Assembly: GCA_038049695.1 (NCBI GenBank)
Contig: CP142451.1
Location: forward strand, 71,812,001 to 71,876,000
Length of the DNA: 64,000 bases
From: Cinnamomum chago
Lineage: Eukaryota > Streptophyta > Magnoliopsida > Laurales > Lauraceae
Direction: 5' to 3'
The number at the start of each line of letters is the position of its first letter. Position 1 is the first letter of the stretch. The translations under genes were made by a program, and so were the position numbers. Positions 47,245-57,953 of the stretch are shown piece by piece. The notes under the pieces were generated by a model, which was given only the letters and a program-made list of their open reading frames with translations, made no database searches and was not told where the DNA came from.

Positions 47245-49176
47245 ATGTTATAGAAGGTACACTTTCAGTTTGTGGATTTAATACTAAAGTTCTATTTGAT
47301 CCTGGATCCACACACTCATTTGTTGCACCAGCATTTGCACTTCACTTGGGAGAGGATAAGGACACACTACCATATGATTTGATAGTAGCCACCCCTGTGG
47401 GTAGATCAGGTCCTTGTAATGTCATCTACCTTAGATGTAATGTTCAGATTGGAGAAGTTCATCTGACCGCCAGTTTGATCATCTTACCAATGTCGGAGTT
47501 TGATGTGATACTTGGTATAAATTGGTTAGCAGCGAACCGAGCGGTGTTAGATTGTTTTAACAAAATCGTGAAGTTGCAGGGTGCAGACTGTAGTGTTGAG
47601 TTTGTTAGCTCTGAAAAGCCCACCTCCACTCGGTTAATTTCTGCATTGAAGGCAAAACGGTTGATGAGAAACGGTTGTGAAGGTTTTATCGTGTTTATCG
47701 CAGAAGACAAGGAGTCCAAAATTGTTGATGAGATTCCAGTGGTGCGAGAATTCCCGAATTTGTTTCCGGATGAGATTCCTGGTTTGCCACCTGTCCGTGA
47801 GTTGGATTTCACGATAGAATTGCAGTCAGGTACAACACCTATTTCGAAGGCCCCGTATAGAATGGCTCTGACATAATTGAAGGAGTTGAAGACTCAAATA
47901 GAAGATCTGTTGGATAAAGGTTTCATTAGACCCAGTGTTTCACCGTGGGGAACTCCGGTGATATTTGTGAAGAAGAAGGACGAGTCAATGAGGATGTGCA
48001 TAGACTATAGACAGTTGAGTCAGGTGACTGTTAAGAACAAGTACCCGCTACCGAGGATTGATGAGTTGTTCGATCAGTTATAGGGAGCTCAATTCTTTTC
48101 GAAGATAGATCTGCGTTCTGGTTATCACCAACTGCGACTTAGGAAGGAGGATGTTCCTAAGACTGCATTCCAGACAAGATATGGCCATTTTGAGTTTCTT
48201 GTGATGCCTTTCGGGTTAACGAACGCACCAGCAGTTTTTATGGCATTGATGAATAAGGTGTTTGCCCCTTTTCTAGATCAGTTTGTGGTCGTCTTCATAA
48301 ATGATGTGTTGGTATATTCGAAGACTAAGGAGGAGCATGACTAACATTGAGAACATCGTTACAGCTTCTGAAGGATAACCAGTTGTATGCTAAGTTAAGC
48401 AAATGTGAGTTTTGGCTGGAGCAAGTGACATTTTTTGGCCATATTATTTTTAAGGATGGACTGACAGTGGACCCTAAGAAGGTAGCAACAGTCGTTAATT
48501 AGGGTAGTCCACGGAATGTAGCGGAGGTTCGCGGTTTTCTTGGACTTACGGGTTACTACAGGAGGTTCGTGAAGGGGTTTTCTACCATAGCATCTCCACT
48601 CACTAAGTTGACAAATAGGGATATTCCATTTGTGTGGACAGAAGAATGTGAGAAGAGTTTTCAAGAGTTGAAGACCCGATTGACTTCAGCACCCATACTT
48701 GCTTTACCCTTAGGAAGTGGAGGATTTGTGGTTTATACAGATGCATCAGGGATTGGTTTGGGTTGTGTTCTCATGCAGAATGACAAGGTGATAGCCTATG
48801 GATTAAGACAATTGAAGGATCATGAGAAGAAGTATGCCACACATGACTTGGAGTTAGCAGCAGTGGCTTTTGCATTGAAGTTGTGGAGGCATTATTTGTA
48901 TGGAGAAAGATTTGAGGTGCATACAGATCACAAGAGTCTACAATACCTGTTTACACAGGGTGATCTGAATAATAGACAACGGAGATGGATGGAGTACATA
49001 AAGGACTATGATTTCCCGATCAAGTACCATCCAGAGAAAGTGAATGTGGTAGCAGATGCTCTTAGTAGGAAGGCAGCATTCAATGGATGTGTAATGCCTG
49101 AATGGAGATGGATGGAGCAGTTCAGAGATATGGATGTGAAAGTATGGTCAGTCAAAGAGAAAGTCCTAGTTGCTAT
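47245..49176 (+). pseudogene. Protease, reverse transcriptase and RNase H of chromovirus B
   Basis: Protease has FDPGSTHSFVAP (active-site Asp) and SEFDVILGINWL. RT begins after a TAG at 47874 (RMALT*). It shows [20 protein letters not shown], another TAG at 48081 (FDQL*GAQFF), [15 protein letters not shown] and [11 protein letters not shown], where the first catalytic Asp of the usual I-D-D is Asn. A frameshift and stop lie near 48344, and a TAG near 48500. RNase H is cleaner: [33 protein letters not shown] and [10 protein letters not shown]. After [10 protein letters not shown] the reading is cut at 49176 by copia B. Inactive. Confidence 0.9.
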
Positions 49177-50868
49177 TGTTAGATTGTATGGTCTCAATCC
49201 ATTAGTTGATGTAATAAATTGATTAATTTCTTTATTCATCAATAAAATCATGCTTTCCTTTCATGAGATGAATGGTGTTTTATTACTTAATGCACATAAC
49301 CAATACATATGACAGAATGGTTCATGAGATGAACCAGGTCCCATTAGTATATTAAATGTGATATATGTATATGGATGAGATCCACATACGGGAGACATGT
49401 GTCACAAATCTTATACTTAAAATATCTTCACAACCAGTGATGAGACTGAGCATCTCATCTGATAAGGTTGCAGTACTTTGATCACTATGAGATAGTGTGA
49501 TTTATCTCGATCATCAGAATGGAAGATTCTGGATCACGGTGCTGGTACATTGGATGTATTGAAGGACCATAAGAAGCACCTTATGAAACACTGTCTCGAT
49601 TTGAAGGTCTGCTCTCATGATTCCCTAGCAATAGGCTCTTAATCCTGAGACATTGATGAACTCAAGTTTCTGTCTATTCATTTGCTTTGAGTCACCAATG
49701 AGTGAGGCCAACTGTAGGTCAACACATCGGTGTCTTGGGTACGTGGTAGTAGGACTGTGGGAATATACAATGTTCAAGATGGAATCTATCTATATTATCC
49801 CCTTGTGCCAATTAATGGATTTGTCATTAATAAGTGCGCACCCATCTTGATTAAAAGTTAATTGGATGGTACTGATGATCAATGTAATTAATTGGGGCTC
49901 AAGGATAATAAGATGTGGATCTAGGATTGGATGGGACAGATTTACCAATTGATCCATGGATATTGATAAAGGGGCATACTTGTGGTAATTGGGAAGTTTA
50001 GGGTCTTCATTGTAATTTATTCCTAAGACCTAAGACTGGAGTGCAATTGCATTTATATAGTGGTGTTATTTGCAATTAACTATGGGTCCGGATTGCACAT
50101 GAGATGTGAGGTTTCATGTCCCAGTTGGGGCCAGCTTTCTAAGAAATCCCTAGTGGTCCCCACGCTAGCCCAAGTTATTAGAAAGATTCTATTCTTACTT
50201 GAACTCTAAAAGGAAGGAATTAGAAACTTACTATTTCTATTTGAAGTGAGACTTCTAATAGTGGTAATAGTAGCATGAGAAGTTACTATTTTGCATGGAA
50301 GTGAGACTTCTTATGCAATTAGTAAGAGAAGTAAGAAAAGGAGGTTGCATGAGGACTATATAAGGGGAAACACCCCTTGGATGTCCATAACAAGTATCCC
50401 ACGCCCAAGAGCCTCTAGTGCAAGTGTTGCACAACTCTTCTTCTCCTCTTCTCTCTTCTAGTTGTCTTCTAGATCCTTAGAGTTTCTAGTAGGGTCTTCT
50501 CTTGGAGATCCCACACATCTTCTTGAGAAAAGAGATCTGATAGAGGGTCATAGCGTGGAAGACAACAAGGTCATGGAGATCTCTAATTGCTTTAAGAAGA
50601 GTTCTTGATCAAGTTAATTGTCTTCTCCTCGATTAGAGCACTACCGAACTCCAAAGGTATAACCTGTTTCTCCTCTTGTGGTAAATTATTTTGTTGCAAG
50701 TAGTTGCTGATTTCTATCTTCTAAATAGGTTATATTGTTGTACATGATTAATGAGAATGAGGGATTGCATCATGGATATGGTTTATGGCCTTATGGATAG
50801 TTGATCCTTGAGTCAAGTGGGTCAAAAAGTTTTGAAAACCTATCCACGAGGCCCACCTACTTCTAACA
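49177..50868 (+). repeat. Complete 5' LTR of copia element B (1692 bp)
   Basis: TGTTAGATTGTATGGTCTC...CACCTACTTCTAACA, followed two bases on by the primer-binding-type TGGTATTAGAGTC (50871). It is the only full-length LTR of this family in the window and shows what both LTRs of copia A have lost. It contains the CACGCTAGCCCAAG and AGAAGTGAGACTTC blocks also seen in A. Confidence 0.88.
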
Positions 50869-52706
50869 ATTGGTATTAGAGTCATACCTCATCTCTAATC
50901 ATGTTAGATCAGAGATTTAGATCTAATCTTTGCATGAGATGCGAAGAGGATAGACCTAGGGCTATGTAAGGATCAGTTATGATTGGGTTTGCTTACTTTT
51001 TATAGTAAATCCATGTTTGGAATGTCACAAAAGGGTTTAATCATGATGGAAAGATGGTAGGTACCATTAGATGGTATTTGGAATCATTAGAAAGAGTTTG
51101 GGATCAGTTGGCTATGATTTGACAAAAACCCAAATTTTTGGGTTTGTCAGGTCGGCTAGCCGACTGCAGACAGAATTTTTCTAATATTCTTTGATCCGAA
51201 TTTTTTGGTTCGGGGGCGCTACCCCGAGCCCCCGCCGGGTGCGCTGCCCCCTGGGCCCCCGCGAGCTGACCGGGCAGCTCGACCCCCGCCGGGGGACACC
51301 CCCGGACCCCCTCTGTGAAGTGCATGTTTTAAAAATGTGGCAACATTTGGCATCTTGTTTTTCTATTGTGGTTTGGTAACCTGGTTTTGTGAGATGCTTT
51401 GTTGTATGAGATATTAACTTGCAGGTGATAATGTCCTCTCCATATGGCCCACAAGTCTTTCACTTTCTTTTTATGGTTATTGGTTTATTTGAGGCTAAGT
51501 GTAAAAGGCATCATGGTTTCCTTGATTTCTCGCGAAAGGGCAAGGCATGGTGAATTTCCCTATAGCCATTTTATTTTCATGTTTAGATTACCATGTAAGT
51601 CTCATAATTAAGGTATATGAATTTATGTAATTTTTATAAATTTGTAAATTCTGGCGATGTCCCAGACGAGGAAGGAAAGTAAAGTTGAACTCCTAATCAA
51701 AGAGTTTGAAAATTACCAAAAGCCTTCTGGTGATGCCCAAAGAGTTTGAGGAATCCCAAAGTTTTGAAAAGTCTAAAAGTCCTAGAAGTCTATTTCACTT
51801 GGGCCATGTGGAGGAGATGACTAGTTTCTAATTTTAGCACTTTCTATTTATGGATGAATGCTTGATTTAGATAGTATCCAAATCTGATCCAAACATAGCA
51901 ATTACCAAAATTGGTCAAATCAAATTAATTTTTGGAAAGAGTTCTAATTAGAGTTGGTGGGCCCATGAGATGGATCTATTGGTAACACTAATTTAAGAAA
52001 CTGGACTTTCCATAAAATAACTTGACTTGGAACCAATCATTGGTTATATCATGAGATGATTTGATGTGTATATATGTGGGCTCAAATACCTAAAAAGAAA
52101 TCCTCAATTCTAAAATATTAAGTGGGAGCGGGGCATTTAAATTTAGAAATCCCCATGGTTTTCTACCATAGGTCCATTGTAAGGAAAGTATTAGCCTCGC
52201 GCCATCTTGAGAATGGTCGTTCCCCTCGGAGGGCTTTTACTTGTCTGGTTACTAAATATGGATCTCCTATGGATAGTGTTGTTAAGACGGGGCGGGGGCC
52301 CACTCCCCAAGGAGGAGCTGCTCGCAACGATTGTCATGTAATGCTAGTTGGTGGGTCACACTTAACTAAAATAACGATGTAGTATCCCCAAGGATTTGCC
52401 TCATTTATTTTAGAAACCGAAGCTAATCGAGAGTCATTCATTATTTGGTATGAGATACCTAGATAATAATGAATGAAGGGGATCATGGATAGTCAGTTTT
52501 AATCCTAATTTTGACCGACTTTGATCCGCACTAATCTAGGTGGTATTCGCACTCCCCAAGGAGGCATACCCCGGAGATTGGGATTCCGATGTATTCTGAA
52601 TTTAGTGGTTATGAAGATTCCCACATAAATTTAGTAGAATACTAAACCCTAATGTCATTTAAATTCATTTATTGAATGTATGGTTATGTGCTACAGTGTT
52701 TCAAGC
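50869..52706 (+). other. 5' leader of copia element B with GC-rich island
   Basis: Untranslated leader homologous to 30396-31998 (minus). It differs by a GC-rich, partly palindromic block at 51208-51312 built of CCCCGCCGGG- and GGGGGCGC-type words in an AT-rich setting. The short frames over the island are composition artefacts. The 86-codon frame at 52122-52382 starts at GTG, not ATG. Confidence 0.75.
51208..51312. repeat. GC-rich palindromic island
   Basis: About 105 bp, nearly all G and C, with repeated inverted words (GGGGGCGCTACCCCGAGCCCC; CCGCCGGG; CCCCCGCCGGGGG). Flanking sequence aligns to copia A, which lacks the block. Confidence 0.85.
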
Positions 52707-53223
52707 ATGAATTCGAATACTTTCAATCCACTTGCGACCATCCTCAAACAGAATAAGTTGATGGAATCCAACTTTATAGACTAGAAAAAGACCCTGGATA
52801 TTGTCCTGACAGCTTCAGGATGCAGATATGTCCTTACCATACTCTCCCTTTCTGAGCTTGAGCCTCATGCACCTCAGTATGAAAAGGACCTTTACACCAA
52901 GTGGACCAAAAACAATGAGGTGCTAGATGTTTTATACAGGCATCCATGTCTAGTGTTTTACAACACTAACATCAATCCTATAAGTCAGCATACGATATTA
53001 TATCGAACTTAAAGGAGATGTTTGCGGATCAAGTTAGACCTGCTAGGCAAGCTGCTATGAAGGTGCAGATAAACACTAAGATTGCTGAAGGAACCCCAGT
53101 ACAAAAACATTTGTTAAGAATGAGTCTCGCACTGAATGAGTTAGATGTACTGGGTGTTACAATTGATAAAGAATCGGAGATCGACATGATCCTTCAGTCA
53201 CTACCGGATTCTTTCAATCATTT
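52707..53223 (+). pseudogene. gag of copia element B, first part
   Basis: The ATG at 52707 gives MNSNTFNPLATILKQNKLME, then a TAG where copia A has a Trp codon. Frame changes follow; the core resumes with MFADQVRPARQAAMKVQINT and ends LPDSFNHF at the nested LTR. It is homologous to 29890-30395 (minus). Confidence 0.85.
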
Positions 53224-56200
53224 TGTCGCGACCCCGGACCGGGCCCGAAGGACTAATCCGGGATCGGGACACTAATGATGATATGATGAGTGAATGGTTA
53301 ATAAGTAGAGTGTGTCAACAAGGTGCACACACTTATTTAATTTCCCACAGGTGTCCACGGTGAAGATATTACAACCATATATGAACATTTCTATTAAGTG
53401 ATGAAGCGTGTAGCAAATCAAAATTTCAATCCATCTCTAATCATAAAGATAATAACACAAGTATAGTACTGTATCAAAATGAGCAATGATCATTAGCATG
53501 TTACCCAAAAGTAAGTTAGAGTTTATACAAAGATCATTTAATTACATTTCTCCAAAAATAGAGGCCAACAAAGGCCAATATAAACAACATATTAATCCCC
53601 AAAAGAATGGTTAAAAGTTCTCCCAAAATGTTATCTCTCTCTAGCAATCCAATGTCTAAATGACATCATCAGCATGCCACTCGACTAACTGTATGTTGTT
53701 CTTTGACCGCCTCCTCGTGCTCCTCCTCGGGATAACCAACAATGGGACCTGAGTACTAAAGAGTGGGTCAAACACGACGGTTTGGCAAATGGGTAAAATA
53801 CAATGACAATATGATAATAAATGAATTTACCTTCAAAAGCATTTAAACCTGTTTAAATAATAATTTCTATAAACGAGATAAAACATTTATTCAAATACAA
53901 GTAGGCATTGTAAAACATGTAAGGTAACCAAGGAAACGGGAAACAAGCAAGATGACAACCACACGAAGATAAGTCCTCTATCACTAAAGTGACAGAGCAA
54001 TAACTAGGCACTAATCTCAGTCACTCGAGGTGAGGAGAAACAGTGGATCTTATAAATACATATACATATACTATACATGACCACGGTAGCGAGCCGGGCA
54101 TCGGGAACCATAGTAGCAATCTGCGGCATCGTGACAAGACCACTGTAATAACCGGGTAGCGAGATCCAAACTGCAGCTGGCGGGACAAGAGGGGGATCTC
54201 CAAGTCGGTGGATCAGACCAACAGGGTTATCCAAGCTTAGTGGTGCCGACTAATAGGCCAAATAACAAATCGAGACATGTGCAAGTAAATCAAGTACAAA
54301 TAAACAAACGGGCAGGACAGGAGTGCTCAAGGGCACACTGTCGTTTCATGTGGTGCAATGCACTTTAAGACAAGTAACCATTGTAAGTGTACTTCAATGC
54401 TTTCGGGAGAACAAGGCATGTAGTATAAATCTCGAGATCGATAAAGTACAATAAACAATTGAAATTTCGGGTAAAGTATCGGGTTCAAGATTTATTTAAA
54501 GTGAATAGAGATCCCGTATGTCGATCTAATAATAATTTGGTACTCTTAGAGTTTGGGGACATCTCGGGCTCCTTATACACTTTGAATTTTCAAAACTTCG
54601 AATGACATCTTCGTGATATGGTTTCTTTCTCAAATGGCCTCATACATTGCTTAGTAAATCCCCTTGACATAGAGGGGCTCTAAATGAATAGTCCCAAAAT
54701 GTTTAAATAGTTCATCATTGTCCCAAACATAGTCTTTGACCGACAAAGTTCATCGCTTGAGCGAACCGGAGAGTTCGCTCGAGCGAGGAGCCTGCTGGAA
54801 TGGTTGTCTGGGTGATTTCGGTTACCTAGCGGTCAGATGGCGGTTAGCCGCTGGCTGACCGCGCGACTGACCGTGGTTGGCCTAATAGAAAGACAGGTTA
54901 CTGGAAATGTAACCGAAATGGTTCGGTTGGCTGGCGGTTAGCTGCCGCTGGGGTAGGTGGTTAACCGCTGGCTAACCGTGAGGCTGACCGTGTCTTCGGG
55001 TGGAAAATGTTGCTCTCTGGAAGAGTAACCGAAATGGATCGGTTGGTTGGCGGTAACCAGCCGCCGATGGGATAGGCGGTTAGCCGCTTGCTAACCGTGA
55101 GGCTGACCGTGTTTTCAGGAGGAAAATGTTACTCTTTGGGAAAGTAACCGCGACTGATCGGCTAGCTGGCGGTTAGCCACCAGTCACCTGACGGCTAGCC
55201 GACATGTGACCGCTAGCTGACCGCCAGGTGCGGGAAACACCCACTGTGTTCAGATTTGATCCATTTTCCCCCCTCAAAACCACTCTCCTCACTTCCATTT
55301 AATCCCTGCAATAAAACTGAGCTAAGAGCTCCTCCAATGCATCTATCTACACTTCTCCAAAACCCCAATATGTGTTCATTCCATCACCTCCTTCTTAACC
55401 ACAACAACCACAAGAGAAAAGAGAAACCAAATCACAAACATTCATTTAAGATATATCCAAAAGACAACAAGTACCAAACCAATAGGTTTCCAAAAACAAT
55501 AAATGACTTAGCAAGGTTCATTCCAAGCATTTATTTCAAAATCAATGCAAGCTAATAAATATGAATGGAAATGACAAATCAACCACATTCCTCATGAAAA
55601 CCATTGAAAGCTCATAATATTAACTCATCCACTTGCCTTGGGTCTTCTAATCAAGAAAATCAAACTCTTATACTCTTCCAAGCCAAAGATCCAAGCTATG
55701 AACAAAATCCCCAAAAACAAACCCTAAAATGGTCAAATAATGAAATAAAAAGGGAAACCTTACAGTAAAGAAAATGGGACCTCTTCAAGATCAAAGAAGC
55801 ACAAATCTAAGAGATGGGGAATGTTGCTTACTTGTAGGTTCTCCAAATGGGCAAGGTGAGCTCAAAGGAAGTCTCAAAGTTGATAGGTTTCTCAACAAAT
55901 GGTATCAAAAGATAGCCTTCAAGATGAGGAAGATAATGATGACCTCCATTTTGATGTTAGTGCAAGATTAGTAGGAGATTGAGATGGAGAGAGCAAGAAG
56001 AAAAAGAAAAGTTGCCAGAGCAAACCCTAGGTTCTTTTTGTGCTGGAAAAGGGAAATGAGGAAGATGGGTTCTCCTTATATAAGCAAATGGGAATGGATC
56101 CCACTACTTAAGACATTCAAGGGCTGAAATCTTGGCTTTCGGGGCTTCTAATGAATTCGACGAAGAAGAGAAAAGTGATCGTCGAAATATCTAGTTTCCA

Positions 56201-56586
56201 AAAAGTATATGTTTCGCGGGTTTCGGGAATATCAAGTTTTGGGTACAGATTTAGTGCACAATGACTGTTCTGCCCTCAAGGCTATGAAATCGGGTTTCGG
56301 GATCTCGAACGGGGACGGGATCAACATAAAACTCGTAGGGATTAACAATATAAATAAAACAAGATTAAAACAATGAATGCAAGAATCTTCGATAAATCCT
56401 CAAGCGCATGTAAGGTCATAAAAAGGAACCCCCAAAGGACCCCACTATCACAAAGCAATCAAAATTCCCCAAAACTATTTCAAAAGCTATTCCAAGCCCA
56501 ACCTAGTCAAAGACTACTAATCACGCTTAAGAATAACACACAACTTAATCAACACTAATCGGGTTCACTCGGGTCGGGGTCTTATA
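53224..56586 (-). mobile_element. Solo chromovirus LTR nested in copia B gag
   Basis: The plus strand starts TGTCGCGACCCCGG and ends GGTCGGGGTCTTATA. The pentamer CATTT precedes it (53219-53223) and follows it (56587-56591), so removing the insert plus one copy restores gag continuity. On the minus strand its start (about TGTATAAGACCCCG) matches the chromovirus A 3' LTR. It holds no gag or pol. Length 3363 bp. Apparent short frames inside (54004-54234, 55256-55555, 56373-56558) are not genes. Confidence 0.85.
54816..55230. repeat. Tandem array, about 118-bp unit, of GCGGTTAGCCGC-type palindromes
   Basis: Units start with TAACCGAAATGG or similar at 54910, 55026 and 55145 (spacing 116 and 119 bp), with a partial unit before. 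Each contains GGCGGTTAGC, a CGCTGGCTAACCG-type complement and GAGGCTGACCGTG. It is GC-rich against an AT-rich LTR background. Confidence 0.88.
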
Positions 56587-57089
56587 CATTTCGAGATCAA
56601 TTATAATAAATTGGAAATGACCATAACTGTGCTGTCTCGCCAGCTGGTAGTGACTAAGAAAATCATAAAGAAAGAGCAAAATCCCCTCATGATAGAAAAG
56701 TCATTTACTAGGACCAAGCCGAAAGGCAAAGACCGAGATAGCAAGAAGAAATCAGTCATCAAGGGTCCTAAGGTGGAGAATGGTTCTACTTGTGGTATGG
56801 CCAAGGCTAAGGGTACGGGAGTAAAAGGAAAGTGTTTCCATTGTGGTAAGACAGAACATTGGAAAAGGAATTGTTCAGATCTTCTATCTAAGGAAAAGAC
56901 CTAAGGTATGATTGAGTCACTTATTTCTGAAGTTAGTTTAACAACTGGTACTTCAGAATCTTGGTGTATGGACTCCGGGGCAACTAATCACATATGTAAT
57001 TTGTTGCAGGGGTTCAGGGAAACCAGGAGGTTTAGTGACGGAGAAATCATTGTCAACCTAGGTACTGATGCTAAGGCAGAGGCTGTTTC
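56587..57089 (+). pseudogene. gag end and protease start of copia element B
   Basis: After the nested LTR gag resumes with EINYNNKLEMT and reaches a zinc knuckle CFHCGKTEHWKRNC (C-X2-C-X4-H-X4-C), then ends KEKT with TAA at 56902. A second frame at 56908 opens the protease: SWCMDSGATNHIC with the catalytic Asp, then a deletion junction into chromovirus sequence at about 57089 after DAKAEAVSV. Confidence 0.85.
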
Positions 57090-57931
57090 AGTCATCTATG
57101 GGTACTCAGTTGAAGTTTAGTACAGCTTACTATCCTCAGATAGATAGACAGTCAGAGCGTACCATTCAAACTTTAGAAGATCTCATCGGAGCATGTGTTT
57201 TGGATTTCAATGAGAGTTGGGATGAAAGTTTGCCTCTGTGTAAGTTTGCCTATAATAACAGTTATCATTCAAGCATTGGTATGACACCATTTGAGGCATT
57301 ATACGGACGAAGATACAGGACTCCGGCATGTTGGGAGGAAGTAGGAGTTCGGAGTTTTCATGGCCCCTCAGAGATTGTTGATTCTAGTGAGAAAGTTCGG
57401 ATTGCTCAGATGAGAATCAAGGAGTCTCAGGATCGTCAGAAGAGTTATGCAGATAAGAGATGGAGACCTTTAGAATTCCAAGTGGGGGATATGGTGTTTT
57501 TGAAAGTCTCTCCGATGCGAGGTGTTGTCCGATTTGGGCAGAAAAGGAAGCTTGCCAAAAGGTTTGTCGGACCGTTTGAGATCAAGAGCAGGATTGGAGA
57601 CATGACCTATCGTTTAGTGTTACCGCCAGAGTTAGCCGGTGTACATGACGTTTTTCATGTCTCAATGCTTCAGAAGTATATTCCAGATCCTAGTCACGTG
57701 TTGCAGTACGAGCCACTTCAGCTACAAGCAGATGTGACTTATGTAGAGCGACCGACGCAGATCATCGATACAAAGGAGACAGTACTGCGTACCAAGACCA
57801 TCTAGTGGGTTAAGGTACAGTGGGAACATCATAGTGCAAAGGAAGCTACGTGGGAGCTGAAGGACCAAATCCAGAAGGCGTACCCTTATCTTTTTCCGGA
57901 TGAGATATCTTTAGGCATTTGGAGGACCTAA
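57090..57931 (+). pseudogene. Integrase C-terminal half and chromodomain of chromovirus B
   Basis: Starts at SSMGTQLKFSTAYYP with the integrase core end (QSERTIQTLEDL), then SYHSSIGMTPFEALYGRR, the FVGPFEI and GVHDVFHVSMLQKY tail, and the chromodomain-like end VKVQWEHHSAKEATWE up to TAA 57929-57931. The zinc finger and first catalytic Asp of integrase are deleted. A TAG at 57803 (TKTI*WVKV) breaks the chromodomain. The open frame 57068-57805 begins in copia sequence and is therefore a chance fusion. Confidence 0.88.
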
Positions 57932-57953
57932 TGTTCTTTTTAGTTGTGAGAGA

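Larger units (their letters stand above)
49177..57089 (+). mobile_element. Ty1/copia element B, plus strand, 3' part deleted
   Basis: A full 5' LTR (49177-50868), primer-binding site, leader and gag up to 53223, then a nested solo LTR, the end of gag and the first part of protease up to about 57089. Integrase, RT, RNase H and the 3' LTR are gone, together with several hundred bp of chromovirus B integrase. It is a close relative of copia A (leader frame 84 percent identical at protein level by my count). Confidence 0.88.

Noticed and set aside
51104..51379. Frames over the GC-rich island
   Set aside because: Pro/Gly/Ala-rich products of nearly pure GC sequence on both strands at once.
52122..52382. 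86-codon frame in the copia leader, open in both copies (also 30620-30880 minus)
   Set aside because: The frame begins at GTG. Codon-by-codon comparison shows about 15 replacement and 3-4 silent differences, the ratio expected without protein selection. The openness follows from recent common ancestry.
57068..57805. 245-codon integrase gene
   Set aside because: Its first codons come from copia DNA across a deletion junction; it is a chance fusion frame inside two dead elements.
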